Source: an uncultured Sphingomonadaceae bacterium (GTDB lineage Bacteria > Pseudomonadota > Alphaproteobacteria > Sphingomonadales > Sphingomonadaceae). Taken from it: a stretch of DNA of 64,000 nucleotides. The notes beneath the pieces were generated by a model. The model was not told the DNA's origin and searched no databases. It saw nothing but the letters and a program-made list of their open reading frames with translations. Numbering within the stretch: position 1 is the first letter of the stretch; each line of letters opens with the position of its first letter. The stretch covers positions 372,001-436,000 of the forward strand of contig CANLSQ010000003.1 of assembly GCA_947493955.1 (NCBI GenBank). The letters run 5' to 3'. Both the position numbers and the translations under genes were made by a program. Shown here piece by piece: positions 25,225-33,272 of the stretch.

Positions 25225-27714
25225 ATGCGATTAATATTGAAGGCTGCGCTGTTATCGGCGACGATTCTAAGCAGTTCGCCCGTTTACGCACAAGATGCGG
25301 CTGAAGAAGGTGTTGATGACAATTCCGATGTCATCATAGTTACCGCTCGTAAGAAAGAAGAGACACTGTTGGACGCGCCTTTGGCGGTTACCGTCATTGG
25401 CGAAACGGAGCTTGAAGGCGCTGGTTTCCAGGATATTACAGAGGTTACCAAGGCGGCACCGGGTGCTTTTGTTGAACCCTTTGGCGATAATACTAATGGC
25501 ACGGCGCGCATTAACTCAACGCCACGGTTTCGCGGCATTACGTTGATCAGCGGCAACCGCTTGCAGCAGACAGCAACGGTATTTCTGGATGGCGTATTCC
25601 TCAGCGGCGGCGCGCAGACCATTGGTATTAATGAATTGCAACGGGTGGAAATTATCAAAGGTCCGCAATCGGCTTTGTTTGGCCGCAACACTTTTGCTGG
25701 TGCGATCAACTATGTGACCAAGGATCCCAGCGACGAGTTCCAGGTTGATCTGAGCGTCACGGCGGCCACCCGGGATGAATATAATTTCGCGGCAGGGGTA
25801 GAAGGACCGATTACAGACGGTCTGTCTTTTCGCTTGAGCGGTAATTATGATACGAAAGACGGCCATTTTGACAATGTTGCTGTCCCTGGGCAGCGGCTTG
25901 GCGATGAATCGCAATGGTCGATCGCGGGCACGTTGCTGATCGAACCAAGCGACGGCATCCGCCTCAAATTGAGAGGGTCTTATCAGGAAATTGATGACGG
26001 TCCGGCCGCTTCCGTTTTGTACTTTGGTACCAGCCAGCACAATTTCGGGGGCTTTCAGTTCGTAAACGGAATTGCCGATCAAACGGATTCGGTGGTGCCT
26101 TCGCCGGGTGGTGGCCGCGGGGAATCGGTTTTCCGCGGACGGATCACGGAGCCTCCTGCCGATCGCATCGGGCTGAACACAGCTCCGGAAAACCTTCAGG
26201 CATTTCTCGGCTTTTTGAATGATGGGCGTTCCGATCCAAGTGACGCGATATTTGATTTCAAATATAATCCGACGACGGTGGATGATTTCGGTTTGAACCT
26301 TGATTCATTGCGTCTGAGCGCAGTTGGATCTGCGGACCTGACTGACAATATCGAGTTCAGTTTTCTGGCGGGATATAACAAGGAAAGATTTGGTTTTTAC
26401 ACAGACTTTGATTCAACTCCCGACAATAGTTTCACGAGCTTTACCGCACGTGAAACAGAAGATGTGACGGTTGAAGGGCGCCTGTCGGCATCTTTGTTTG
26501 ATGATAGCTTGAATCTCTCTGCCGGAGCGAGCTACGTCAAAATTGATATTGATGAACTGGGCGGAACGGCAAGTTTTTTTGGTCCGCCGATCTTCTTTGG
26601 TGACATTTTCCGGTCTGATCCCTTTGTGTCGGGTGCTGAAACTCTGGGCTTTTTTGGTTCGCTGGATTACCAAATTACGGACCAGATATCGATCACGCTC
26701 GAGGGCCGTTTCCAGAAAGACGAATTCAGCAATCCCGAGGTAAATGACGGTCTAGCGACGCCGATCTCGCCAGGTGAAATTAACAGCTTCCTGCCACGCG
26801 GAACGTTGCGGTATCAGCCGTCAAATTACACGACATTCTATGCAACCTACAGCGAAGGCAACTTGCCAGGCGGCTTCAATCCACAGATCGCTGGACTGGA
26901 TGCACAGCAACTGGCCGAACTGGCCGCTTTGGCACCCGATGCCAGAGTGCTTTTTGGCGAAGAACAGCTGACCAACTATGAATTCGGATGGAAGCAACAA
27001 CATCCTAGCGGTATCTTTGCTTTCAACCTCGCCGCCTTTTACATGAAACGGAGCGACGAAATTTTCAGCTCCATTGAGGTGATAACCGACACGGATCCAG
27101 GAGCGCCCAATCCGGTTCGTACGGTCAACTTCACGTCGAACGGGGCGAGTACCAATATCTACGGTGTCGAGTTCGATGCGACAGTGAACGTCAGTGAAAA
27201 CCTGTCCATGCAGGGCTCTTTTGCCTATATTGATGCGAAGATTTCATCCTTTCCTGCCGACGGTGGAACGGGAGATTTTGGCGATATCTTTGGCCCCAAT
27301 GCAGATATTTCCGGACAACGGGCACCGCGCTTCCCACCTTTGACGCTCTCATTGGGCGCAACCTATGAGGATGATTTCAATGGTTTTGGCGGCTTTTTCG
27401 ATAGCTGGTATTTGCGCAGCGACCTTTATTTTACGGGCGACTATTTCGACAGCAATGCCAATGTCGCCGAGGTCGAGGAAGCAACGGATGTCAATCTTCG
27501 CCTGGGCCTGACGGGCCAGAATGCGGGTATCGAATTTTTCGTCACCAATCTTCTGAACGAAGACGCCCCGACAACGGCCTTCAACTTTGCGGATACAAGC
27601 TTTGGTACCCGTGCACTTCCCGGCGGGTTCTTCAACTTTGGCCGCGAAGGCGACCGTGTTGGCCTGCGTGACAAGCGGCAATTTGGCATCAAGTTGAAAT
27701 ATAGGTTCAACTAG
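25225..27714 (+). CDS. TonB-dependent outer-membrane receptor 2
   Basis: 829 residues from ATG 25225, which follows GGGGAG and begins a good signal peptide (LKAALLSATILSSSPVYAQ). An earlier in-frame start would run through the operators and is unlikely. TonB box NSDVIIVTARKKEE, plug motifs RFRGITLI, TATVFLDGVFLSGG and GPQSALFGRNTFAGAINYVTKDP, then the barrel with a C-terminal YRFN. It is the paralogue of receptor 1 and shares its operator, so both are made under the same signal. Ligand unknown. Confidence 0.95.
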   Translation: MRLILKAALLSATILSSSPVYAQDAAEEGVDDNSDVIIVTARKKEETLLDAPLAVTVIGETELEGAGFQDITEVTKAAPGAFVEPFGDNTNGTARINSTPRFRGITLISGNRLQQTATVFLDGVFLSGGAQTIGINELQRVEIIKGPQSALFGRNTFAGAINYVTKDPSDEFQVDLSVTAATRDEYNFAAGVEGPITDGLSFRLSGNYDTKDGHFDNVAVPGQRLGDESQWSIAGTLLIEPSDGIRLKLRGSYQEIDDGPAASVLYFGTSQHNFGGFQFVNGIADQTDSVVPSPGGGRGESVFRGRITEPPADRIGLNTAPENLQAFLGFLNDGRSDPSDAIFDFKYNPTTVDDFGLNLDSLRLSAVGSADLTDNIEFSFLAGYNKERFGFYTDFDSTPDNSFTSFTARETEDVTVEGRLSASLFDDSLNLSAGASYVKIDIDELGGTASFFGPPIFFGDIFRSDPFVSGAETLGFFGSLDYQITDQISITLEGRFQKDEFSNPEVNDGLATPISPGEINSFLPRGTLRYQPSNYTTFYATYSEGNLPGGFNPQIAGLDAQQLAELAALAPDARVLFGEEQLTNYEFGWKQQHPSGIFAFNLAAFYMKRSDEIFSSIEVITDTDPGAPNPVRTVNFTSNGASTNIYGVEFDATVNVSENLSMQGSFAYIDAKISSFPADGGTGDFGDIFGPNADISGQRAPRFPPLTLSLGATYEDDFNGFGGFFDSWYLRSDLYFTGDYFDSNANVAEVEEATDVNLRLGLTGQNAGIEFFVTNLLNEDAPTTAFNFADTSFGTRALPGGFFNFGREGDRVGLRDKRQFGIKLKYRFN

Positions 27715-27733
27715 ACTGGCAATGCCCATAGAT

Positions 27734-27765
27734 AAAAAGGCGTCTCTCAGGAGGCGCCTTTTTTT
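27734..27765 (+). terminator. Rho-independent terminator after TonB receptor 2
   Basis: Imperfect stem AAAAAGGCG-T-CTC / GGAG-G-CGCCTTTTTTT with a short loop and a run of seven T. It starts 19 bases after the receptor stop and may also serve the minus-strand hydrolase gene ending at 27803. Confidence 0.85.
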
Positions 27766-27802
27766 GATATTTGCGGTGCGGATAGAATATAGTGCGCTTC
27801 CC

Positions 27803-28663
27803 TTACCCGGTTAAAATTGCCACGAGTTCGCCGGGTGCCGTGATCATAGCGTCATGGCCAGTGGCCAGCGCATGATAGGTCCAGCTTGGGTCTGTTTGGA
27901 CCTGCGCGGCATGATAGGGAAAGCTGCTATTGGTCAGGACCGGCGCGGTGCAATGGATGTAACTGCGCTTCAAGTCCAGCGATCCACCATTTTCAAGTTG
28001 GATCGGGTCCAACCATGTCTTCAGCGGATGGGGTGTCAGTTTCTGTGCGACCCATTCATAGCCGGGATGATCTTTCGGAATGCCGAGAATATCAGGCGGG
28101 AAGGCGGCCATGGCAATACCGTCGGGCGCCAAGCTTTCCAATGTTTTGCGGGTTTGTTCGACGACTGCCGGGCTGCGTTCTGGTCCTTGCGTGATCATTG
28201 TTTCGCCAGCATTCGGCATGGCGGCATCGAGATAGATAATCTCGCTGATCCGATCCTTCATTGCGTCAGCAACACCTGTAATCACCATCCCGCCATAGCT
28301 GTGACCGACTAGCACTATGTCATTCAAATCATAATAGCCGATCAGCGACGTGATGTCCGTGATATGCGTATCGAGCCCGATATCCGCCGACAACAGATGC
28401 GCACGCTCCGCGAGGCCGGTCAGCGTCGGCGTGAATACCCGGTGACCTTGTGCTTCCAGTTGCGACCGGACATCGCGCCAGCACCAGCCGCCATGCCAGG
28501 CACCATGGACCAGAACGAAAGTCTGGGCGGTGTTCGTGGACCTTGGCTCTTGATGACCGGAACGTGACATGGCGTTGCCTGCCACTGAAGTCGCAAGACC
28601 TGTTGCTGTTACCGCAGTAATAAATGCGCGGCGACTGGTTAGCGTTTTTGGACTGTCACCCAT
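27803..28663 (-). CDS. Tat-exported alpha/beta hydrolase, methylesterase/hydroxynitrile-lyase-like
   Basis: 286 residues. A twin-arginine leader (TSRRAFITAV plus hydrophobic stretch to about residue 29) directs it to the periplasm. The mature part has FVLVHGAWHGGWCW, the nucleophile elbow LVGHSYGGMVI with normal serine, a DAAMPNAGE segment and a C-terminal GHDAMITAP with the catalytic histidine. This matches plant-type salicylate methylesterases and related small esterases, so it should hydrolyse a small ester. It is 17 bases behind the flavin oxidoreductase gene and is likely co-transcribed from the promoter with operator copy 6. Confidence 0.9.
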   Translation of the reverse strand: MGDSPKTLTSRRAFITAVTATGLATSVAGNAMSRSGHQEPRSTNTAQTFVLVHGAWHGGWCWRDVRSQLEAQGHRVFTPTLTGLAERAHLLSADIGLDTHITDITSLIGYYDLNDIVLVGHSYGGMVITGVADAMKDRISEIIYLDAAMPNAGETMITQGPERSPAVVEQTRKTLESLAPDGIAMAAFPPDILGIPKDHPGYEWVAQKLTPHPLKTWLDPIQLENGGSLDLKRSYIHCTAPVLTNSSFPYHAAQVQTDPSWTYHALATGHDAMITAPGELVAILTG

Positions 28664-28680
28664 GGCTTCCCAATTCTCTG

Positions 28681-30126
28681 CTAGACAAGGGCCAGCACTC
28701 TCGCTGCTGCTCTTTCAGCGGTTTCGAGCGCACCTTCCATACCAGGCCAGTTTTGTGTCATATGTTCGCCGGCAAAATGAAGCCGCTCGCCCTGATGCTG
28801 GACGGTGCTGGCAAGGGCGGCGCCGAGGCCCGTTCCAATATGGTGATAGATACCGCGTGCAAAAGGCTCCTTTTGCCAGCTGAACGTGTCGAGATAGGAC
28901 AATTTCCCTTTTGCCGATGGCCTGATCTTCTCAATGCGTGTGATTATTTCGGCGGCAGCCTGTTGCGGTTCCATCTTGTCGAGAGCTTCTGCAGCGGGGC
29001 CGTTGACCCATATCTTGAGCAATGGCGGGTCGCTGTTCAGCGTGAAGACCCGGCCGATTAGCGGGTCATCACTCCAGATATATTCCGGTAGGTCATCATC
29101 TTTCCAGAAGGCATCGGACGCGCGCAGGAAAACAAAACTGGCCTTTGTATAGGGCAGTTGCCGGATGGTATCGCGCAGGTCTGGCGATAGGGCGGCGTCG
29201 ATTTTCATATTTCTGACGGTGCTGAAAGGGGCTGTGCAAATTACCTGACGCGCTCCATATTTGCGTCCGTCGGTCAGGCTGACTTCCACGCCATCACCCT
29301 TGTCCTCGATTGCCGACACCGGGGCGTTTAATATGATATCCGAATTTATGGCATTGGTCATGGCATCAGTCATACGCTGAGACCCGCCGCGGATAAATTT
29401 GGTCGGTCCGGGATTTGCCTTGCGCGCAGTGCTGAACATGGAAAGCGTCCGCTGCATGTGGAGCATCGACATTTCTTCTAGCGTACGACCGTTCAGATTG
29501 GCGTTCATGAAACGCATCGCTTCACCTGATGCACCTTGCGCCTTTAACCAGCTGGCAAGGGAGATATCCTTCGCGGTGATTGTCGGAGACATCCAGTCGG
29601 TGGTCGTTTCGAGCGCCGGCAGTTTGCGCATATAGGAGAAAAAAAGTGCATCCGGGCTCGTCTCCTTCTCATCATCCGCCAGCATATTTTGCGGCAGGTC
29701 CGGCCACTGATCCTTCAGGAAATTCTGCCCCCGGACATTATAAAGATAACCGCCTTGACCGCTTTCGGGCAGATAGCGCTCGACGCTCAATCGATCGGCA
29801 ATGGTGTTGAAGCGCTTATAGGCGGCGCCAATCTGGACACCGCCGGCGTCGGGCGTTCCGGGCAGGTTGTCCAGCGTATATAGCCGTCCGCCAGTCCGAT
29901 TATTGCCTTCCAGCAACATGACTTTCAATCCGGCCTGTTCCAGCTGCCAGGTTGCGTGCAATCCCGCCAGTCCGGCGCCGATCACAATCACATCTGCGGT
30001 AGTTTTGCCCCATGCCATGCGCGGTGCGGCACAGGCGACAAGAGACGCGCTGGCACCACCGATAAAAGCGCGCCTACTGATTGCCCGCCCATTTATCGCA
30101 TATCTACCGTCTTGTTTCATGTTCAT
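28681..30126 (-). CDS. Tat-exported flavin monoamine-oxidase-like oxidoreductase, possible lipoprotein
   Basis: 481 residues from ATG 30126; ATG 30120 is also possible and neither has a clear ribosome site. The leader ISRRAFIGGASASLVACAAP has the twin-arginine motif and a lipobox-like LVAC (Cys32), so it may be a Tat lipoprotein. The FAD motif VIVIGAGLAGLHATWQLE follows, with GGRLYTLDN and the C-terminal HFAGEHMTQNWPGMEGAL typical of the amine oxidase family. It would oxidise an amine or another C-H/C-N bond with O2 in the periplasm. Operator copy 6 lies 37 bases upstream, shared with the divergent gene. Confidence 0.9.
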   Translation of the reverse strand: MNMKQDGRYAINGRAISRRAFIGGASASLVACAAPRMAWGKTTADVIVIGAGLAGLHATWQLEQAGLKVMLLEGNNRTGGRLYTLDNLPGTPDAGGVQIGAAYKRFNTIADRLSVERYLPESGQGGYLYNVRGQNFLKDQWPDLPQNMLADDEKETSPDALFFSYMRKLPALETTTDWMSPTITAKDISLASWLKAQGASGEAMRFMNANLNGRTLEEMSMLHMQRTLSMFSTARKANPGPTKFIRGGSQRMTDAMTNAINSDIILNAPVSAIEDKGDGVEVSLTDGRKYGARQVICTAPFSTVRNMKIDAALSPDLRDTIRQLPYTKASFVFLRASDAFWKDDDLPEYIWSDDPLIGRVFTLNSDPPLLKIWVNGPAAEALDKMEPQQAAAEIITRIEKIRPSAKGKLSYLDTFSWQKEPFARGIYHHIGTGLGAALASTVQHQGERLHFAGEHMTQNWPGMEGALETAERAAARVLALV

Positions 30127-30163
30127 ATGTTGACAGAAACCACCGGTACAAGGCAAGGTAAAT

Positions 30164-30175
30164 TTGTCCGGACAA
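30164..30175. promoter_or_regulatory. Palindromic operator, copy 6 (TTGTCCGGACAA)
   Basis: Perfect 12-base palindrome inside AATTTGTCCGGACAAAT. It sits in a 67-base divergent gap, 37 bases from the flavin oxidoreductase start and 18 bases from the start of the plus-strand gene, so one site can control both. Confidence 0.8.
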
Positions 30176-30193
30176 ATAAGAAAAGGCGGTCAG

Positions 30194-30955
30194 GTGAACA
30201 GATATCTAAACTATTTGATAGTGACGGTCTTAGCGATAATGGCGGTTCCCGTGGGAGCGGCGGATGAGCCGCTGGAGGGTGCTGCGATATTGGCAATGGC
30301 CCGGGGAGCGGCGGGTGGTGATGATTGGGCCAATGCCCGGACTTTGACCTTGTCCGGTCACGCCGTTTTCTATGGACCCAAAGGCCACGAACCGCGCACC
30401 AGAGCCAGCAGTTACCGAATGTGGCGCGTCTTTGATCCCGATCGTACTGTTGCCCATGGCGCCGATGGCAAGGTCCGTATCATCGCTAAAGATACGGACA
30501 AGCTGATCTTCGAAGTGGGCTATGATGGAGAAACCACTTGGACGGAACGCGGGATCACGCCCAAGGCAGACGCGGACAAGTTCTGGGCGAGCAATTTTGG
30601 TTTCGGGATTATCCGTCAGGCTAACAAGCCCGGCTTTGTCGCCACCCGCTTGCCAGATGACGACGTCGGCGGCCATGCGCTCTACATGGTCGAGCTAACC
30701 GATCCAAAGGGCGGCAAAACCCTTTTCGGCATTGACCAGCAAAGCTATGCTATCCGCACCATGGGCTTTCGCACGCCAAGGGGTTGGCATTTGCGGGTTT
30801 ATGATGATTTCGTGCGTCTCGAAGATCCGCGTTGGCTACAGGCGCGTCATGTCACGCTCTATTATGATGGGCGCAAATCCAATGAGGTTTTCTGGACAGA
30901 GACCAAGGTGAATGCGGAAATTGATCCGGCGCTGTTTGCACCACCGTCCCAATGA
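30194..30955 (+). CDS. Exported protein of unknown function
   Basis: 253 residues from GTG 30194 (AAAGGCGG upstream); an earlier TTG start would lie inside the operator. Residues 1-23 form a signal peptide (LIVTVLAIMAVPVGAA). The mature part is rich in predicted beta strands and has repeated aromatic and charged positions (SGHAVFYGPKGHEPRTRASSYRMW, GYDGETTWTERG), a pattern like LolA-type or outer-membrane lipid-sorting domains. I do not recognise a named family. Its stop codon directly abuts the stop of the convergent gene (TGATCA). Confidence 0.8.
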   Translation: MNRYLNYLIVTVLAIMAVPVGAADEPLEGAAILAMARGAAGGDDWANARTLTLSGHAVFYGPKGHEPRTRASSYRMWRVFDPDRTVAHGADGKVRIIAKDTDKLIFEVGYDGETTWTERGITPKADADKFWASNFGFGIIRQANKPGFVATRLPDDDVGGHALYMVELTDPKGGKTLFGIDQQSYAIRTMGFRTPRGWHLRVYDDFVRLEDPRWLQARHVTLYYDGRKSNEVFWTETKVNAEIDPALFAPPSQ

Positions 30956-31762
30956 TCAGCCGCGGAAATTTTGGCTCGTCACATCCGAAGCTCTCTCGGC
31001 ACCTTTGATCGTGCAACTGGCCTGCATCCAACGCAGGTTTAGGCCAACCCGACTGGCATTGATATCGGCCCAGCTATAGCTGACGGCGCTGTCGGGATTG
31101 TCGGGTTTGTGGACATAAAGAACCATGCTCGGGCGGTTAGTGCTGGGTTTCGGCCAATAGACCGCTCGCATGCGCAGGATTAACGGTTCCGCTCCGCTCT
31201 CTCCCCCTCCGATCATGACCCGTCCGCCTTGATCATGCAGGCTCAGTTTTTGGACGAACAACCAGTCCGGGCTGCCATCTGCCTTGGGTTCGATCTTCTT
31301 CGCTGCGGCCCAGCATTCGACAGGGCGGGCGCGTTTCAATTGGGTTTCGGTGCCATCGGCAAAGCGCAGTTTCAATCCGTCCTTTTTTACACCAATGATT
31401 TGATAATCCTGCAGACAGGCTTTCCTGTTTTGCAGCTTGCTATAGGTCCAGCCGGTATCCGAACGATCAAAATAGCGCGTGCATCCACCCAGTGTCAGGC
31501 TGTCGCGTTCCACGCCTTCGGCAGCATGTCCTTTCAACGGGGTTGCAACCGCTTTGCCGAATGCATCTGTGCGTGTGACGATCAGTCCATCGTCTTGCTT
31601 TTCGATTTTTAGCGAAATCCACGGTGGTGGAGTCCGGCCCGCATCCTTTTCAAAATAGGCTTGCTCTTCATTTGTATAAACACCAAGCAATTGCTGATCC
31701 AGCATTGCGCCATGTTGCGATCCGACGGCGAGCGTCAAGGCAGAGAGGCCGGTGAAAAACAT
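30956..31762 (-). CDS. Exported protein of unknown function
   Basis: 268 residues from ATG 31762, chosen because AAAGGA precedes it and the operator lies 21 bases upstream; a longer frame would cross the operator. A weak leader (MFFTGLSALTLAVGSQ) suggests export. The body has paired cysteines (GGCTRYF, KACLQDY, VECWAA, ASCTIKG), consistent with disulfides in the periplasm. No known domain recognised. It is convergent with the other unknown exported protein, each having its own copy of the operator. Confidence 0.75.
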   Translation of the reverse strand: MFFTGLSALTLAVGSQHGAMLDQQLLGVYTNEEQAYFEKDAGRTPPPWISLKIEKQDDGLIVTRTDAFGKAVATPLKGHAAEGVERDSLTLGGCTRYFDRSDTGWTYSKLQNRKACLQDYQIIGVKKDGLKLRFADGTETQLKRARPVECWAAAKKIEPKADGSPDWLFVQKLSLHDQGGRVMIGGGESGAEPLILRMRAVYWPKPSTNRPSMVLYVHKPDNPDSAVSYSWADINASRVGLNLRWMQASCTIKGAERASDVTSQNFRG

Positions 31763-31780
31763 GGTGTTATTCCTTTGTAT

Positions 31781-31798
31781 AATTTGTCCGGACAACTT
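31781..31798. promoter_or_regulatory. Palindromic operator, copy 7 (AATTTGTCCGGACAACTT)
   Basis: The inner 12 bases TTGTCCGGACAA (31784-31795) are perfect; the outer right arm has one change. It lies 18 bases upstream of the start of the minus-strand exported protein and is the last copy found on this side. Confidence 0.8.
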
Positions 31799-31826
31799 AG
31801 CATTAAATGCGTAAGACGCAACCGCA

Positions 31827-32303
31827 TTAGACCATCGCAGCTGCCCCTCGTTTGGCAGCCAGTTCGAACAGAACGCGATCACCCATTTCCCATGTCACGT
31901 TGAGCTGGGTTTTGTGGATCAACCAACCGTCATCCTCTCGTTCCAGTTCATGCACATAATAACCGCCGATGGATTGCATCTGTCGATCGCCATCGATGAC
32001 GAGATGATGGTGCGCTGCCATATAGCAAGTGCATGTGGCACGATCGCCGTCGACAGTGATGACGAAATTTGTCAGCACATGCTGGGTGGCGTCAAACGGT
32101 TCCAGCGTTGCCCGCACACCGGCGACCCAGTCATCAGCTGGCATCGTGCTGGCTGGATCACCGGACCAGCTTGAAAAGTCGAGAGTGATTTCATCTGCGA
32201 AGATCGAACGATACAGATCCCATTGGTGTCGATCGATGCCGGTGGCATATTTCAGCACATGGTCGGTAATGGTTGCCCGGTCGATCAGTTTATCATGTGT
32301 CAT
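31827..32303 (-). CDS. SnoaL/NTF2-like polyketide-cyclase-type protein
   Basis: 158 residues from ATG 32303, with GGAG upstream; the in-frame TTG at 32315 would overlap this site. The cone-shaped NTF2 fold is suggested by the helix ATITDHVLKYATGIDRHQWDLYRSIFADEITLDF and the strands VLTNFVITVDGDRATCTCYMAAHHH. The family includes isomerases, dehydratases and scytalone-dehydratase-like enzymes as well as subunits without activity. It follows the TIM-barrel isomerase gene by 12 bases in the same direction. Reaction unknown. Confidence 0.85.
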   Translation of the reverse strand: MTHDKLIDRATITDHVLKYATGIDRHQWDLYRSIFADEITLDFSSWSGDPASTMPADDWVAGVRATLEPFDATQHVLTNFVITVDGDRATCTCYMAAHHHLVIDGDRQMQSIGGYYVHELEREDDGWLIHKTQLNVTWEMGDRVLFELAAKRGAAAMV

Positions 32304-32315
32304 TATCGTCTCCAA

Positions 32316-33113
32316 TCACTCCAGTAACTCTTTGCTTGCCGCTATTGCCTCAAGGGCCCAGCCTTCTGCATCAAAATGCGGCCCAGGGGCAAAATGTGGC
32401 ACCTCGATGTCCAGATCGACATGATCTCCCAGAAGATCAATCAGACCGCGCAGCGGAAACATACCCTCACCAGGAATCATCCGATTCATCGCTTCCTCAA
32501 CATAGTCATCGGATTGTCGAAAATGCGGACCATCGCATATCTGGGCATAGCCGATGATCCGGGGATCAACGGCCTTGAGTTGTTCTAACGTTCCACCTGT
32601 CCGGAACAAATGAAGGGCGTCGATGGCGATTCTCAGATTGGCTAGGTTCATCGCCTCATGCAGTTTCACTGCTTTTTCAAGACTGTCGCAGCCTTTCGCA
32701 AAACCGGTAAACTCCAAACCAATTTCCAATCCCAAACCGCGCACCGTTTCGCAAAGCGCGCCCAGTTGATCAGCGATGCGGGTGGTATCTGTTTCATGGA
32801 TATGTGTGATGGCACGTTTGGCGCCCAATTCCGCAGCCAGCTCCAACGCGCCGGTATATTCGATGACATCAATCTCTGGCATGACCGGGAAATATTCGGC
32901 GTTGACGATAGAAACACCATGATCGGTGAGCAGGGATTGAAATTCTTCTCGATCACCGGCTGCCACAACCGGAAACATATTCTCACCGGCCTCTGTTTTA
33001 GGAGAGCTGGTAAACAGACAGATTTTCTTCAGACCCGCTTTTGCCGCGAACAGTACAAGCCCCGCCGGGCCACCTTGTGTCATTGTAATTTGATGGAGAG
33101 CCAAGTCGCGCAT
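32316..33113 (-). CDS. Xylose-isomerase-like TIM-barrel sugar phosphate isomerase/epimerase
   Basis: 265 residues of the AP-endonuclease-2 / IolE-type TIM barrel. Visible metal-site features are THIHETDTTRIADQLG, GLEIGLEFTGFAKG, LRIAIDALHLFRTGG (Asp and His ligands) and a late DIEVPHF glutamate. It would isomerise or epimerise a hydroxy-carbonyl compound with a divalent metal. The start lies opposite the CoA ligase gene with 159 bases between; the interval holds the promoter region and a weak inverted repeat (TGCACC-N9-GGTGCA, 33143-33163). Confidence 0.85.
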   Translation of the reverse strand: MRDLALHQITMTQGGPAGLVLFAAKAGLKKICLFTSSPKTEAGENMFPVVAAGDREEFQSLLTDHGVSIVNAEYFPVMPEIDVIEYTGALELAAELGAKRAITHIHETDTTRIADQLGALCETVRGLGLEIGLEFTGFAKGCDSLEKAVKLHEAMNLANLRIAIDALHLFRTGGTLEQLKAVDPRIIGYAQICDGPHFRQSDDYVEEAMNRMIPGEGMFPLRGLIDLLGDHVDLDIEVPHFAPGPHFDAEGWALEAIAASKELLE

Positions 33114-33142
33114 TGCTCAAATTTAGCCCAATCCACCATTAT

Positions 33143-33163
33143 TGCACCTATGAATTTGGTGCA
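33143..33163. promoter_or_regulatory. Weak inverted repeat TGCACC-N9-GGTGCA
   Basis: Six-base arms in the divergent promoter between the isomerase and the acyl-CoA synthetase. It may be an operator for a regulator outside the window; short arms make chance possible. Confidence 0.3.
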
Positions 33164-33272
33164 CGGTCACTCATCGGGCTAGTCAATATGCTAGGCTGTC
33201 TCCACGGCTGTCGCGATTAGATAGAGAGAGAAGAATCGACCATAAGAAGGTCGCTAGAGACAGGACAGGACT

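Noticed and set aside
28681-30126. Longer start for the flavin oxidoreductase at 30156
   Set aside because: It would add ten residues before the Tat leader and begin close to the shared operator; the start at 30126 places the leader correctly.
32597-32608. TGTCCGGAACA, resembling the GTCCGGAC operator
   Set aside because: It has an extra base in the right arm, so symmetry is lost, and it lies inside the TIM-barrel isomerase coding sequence.
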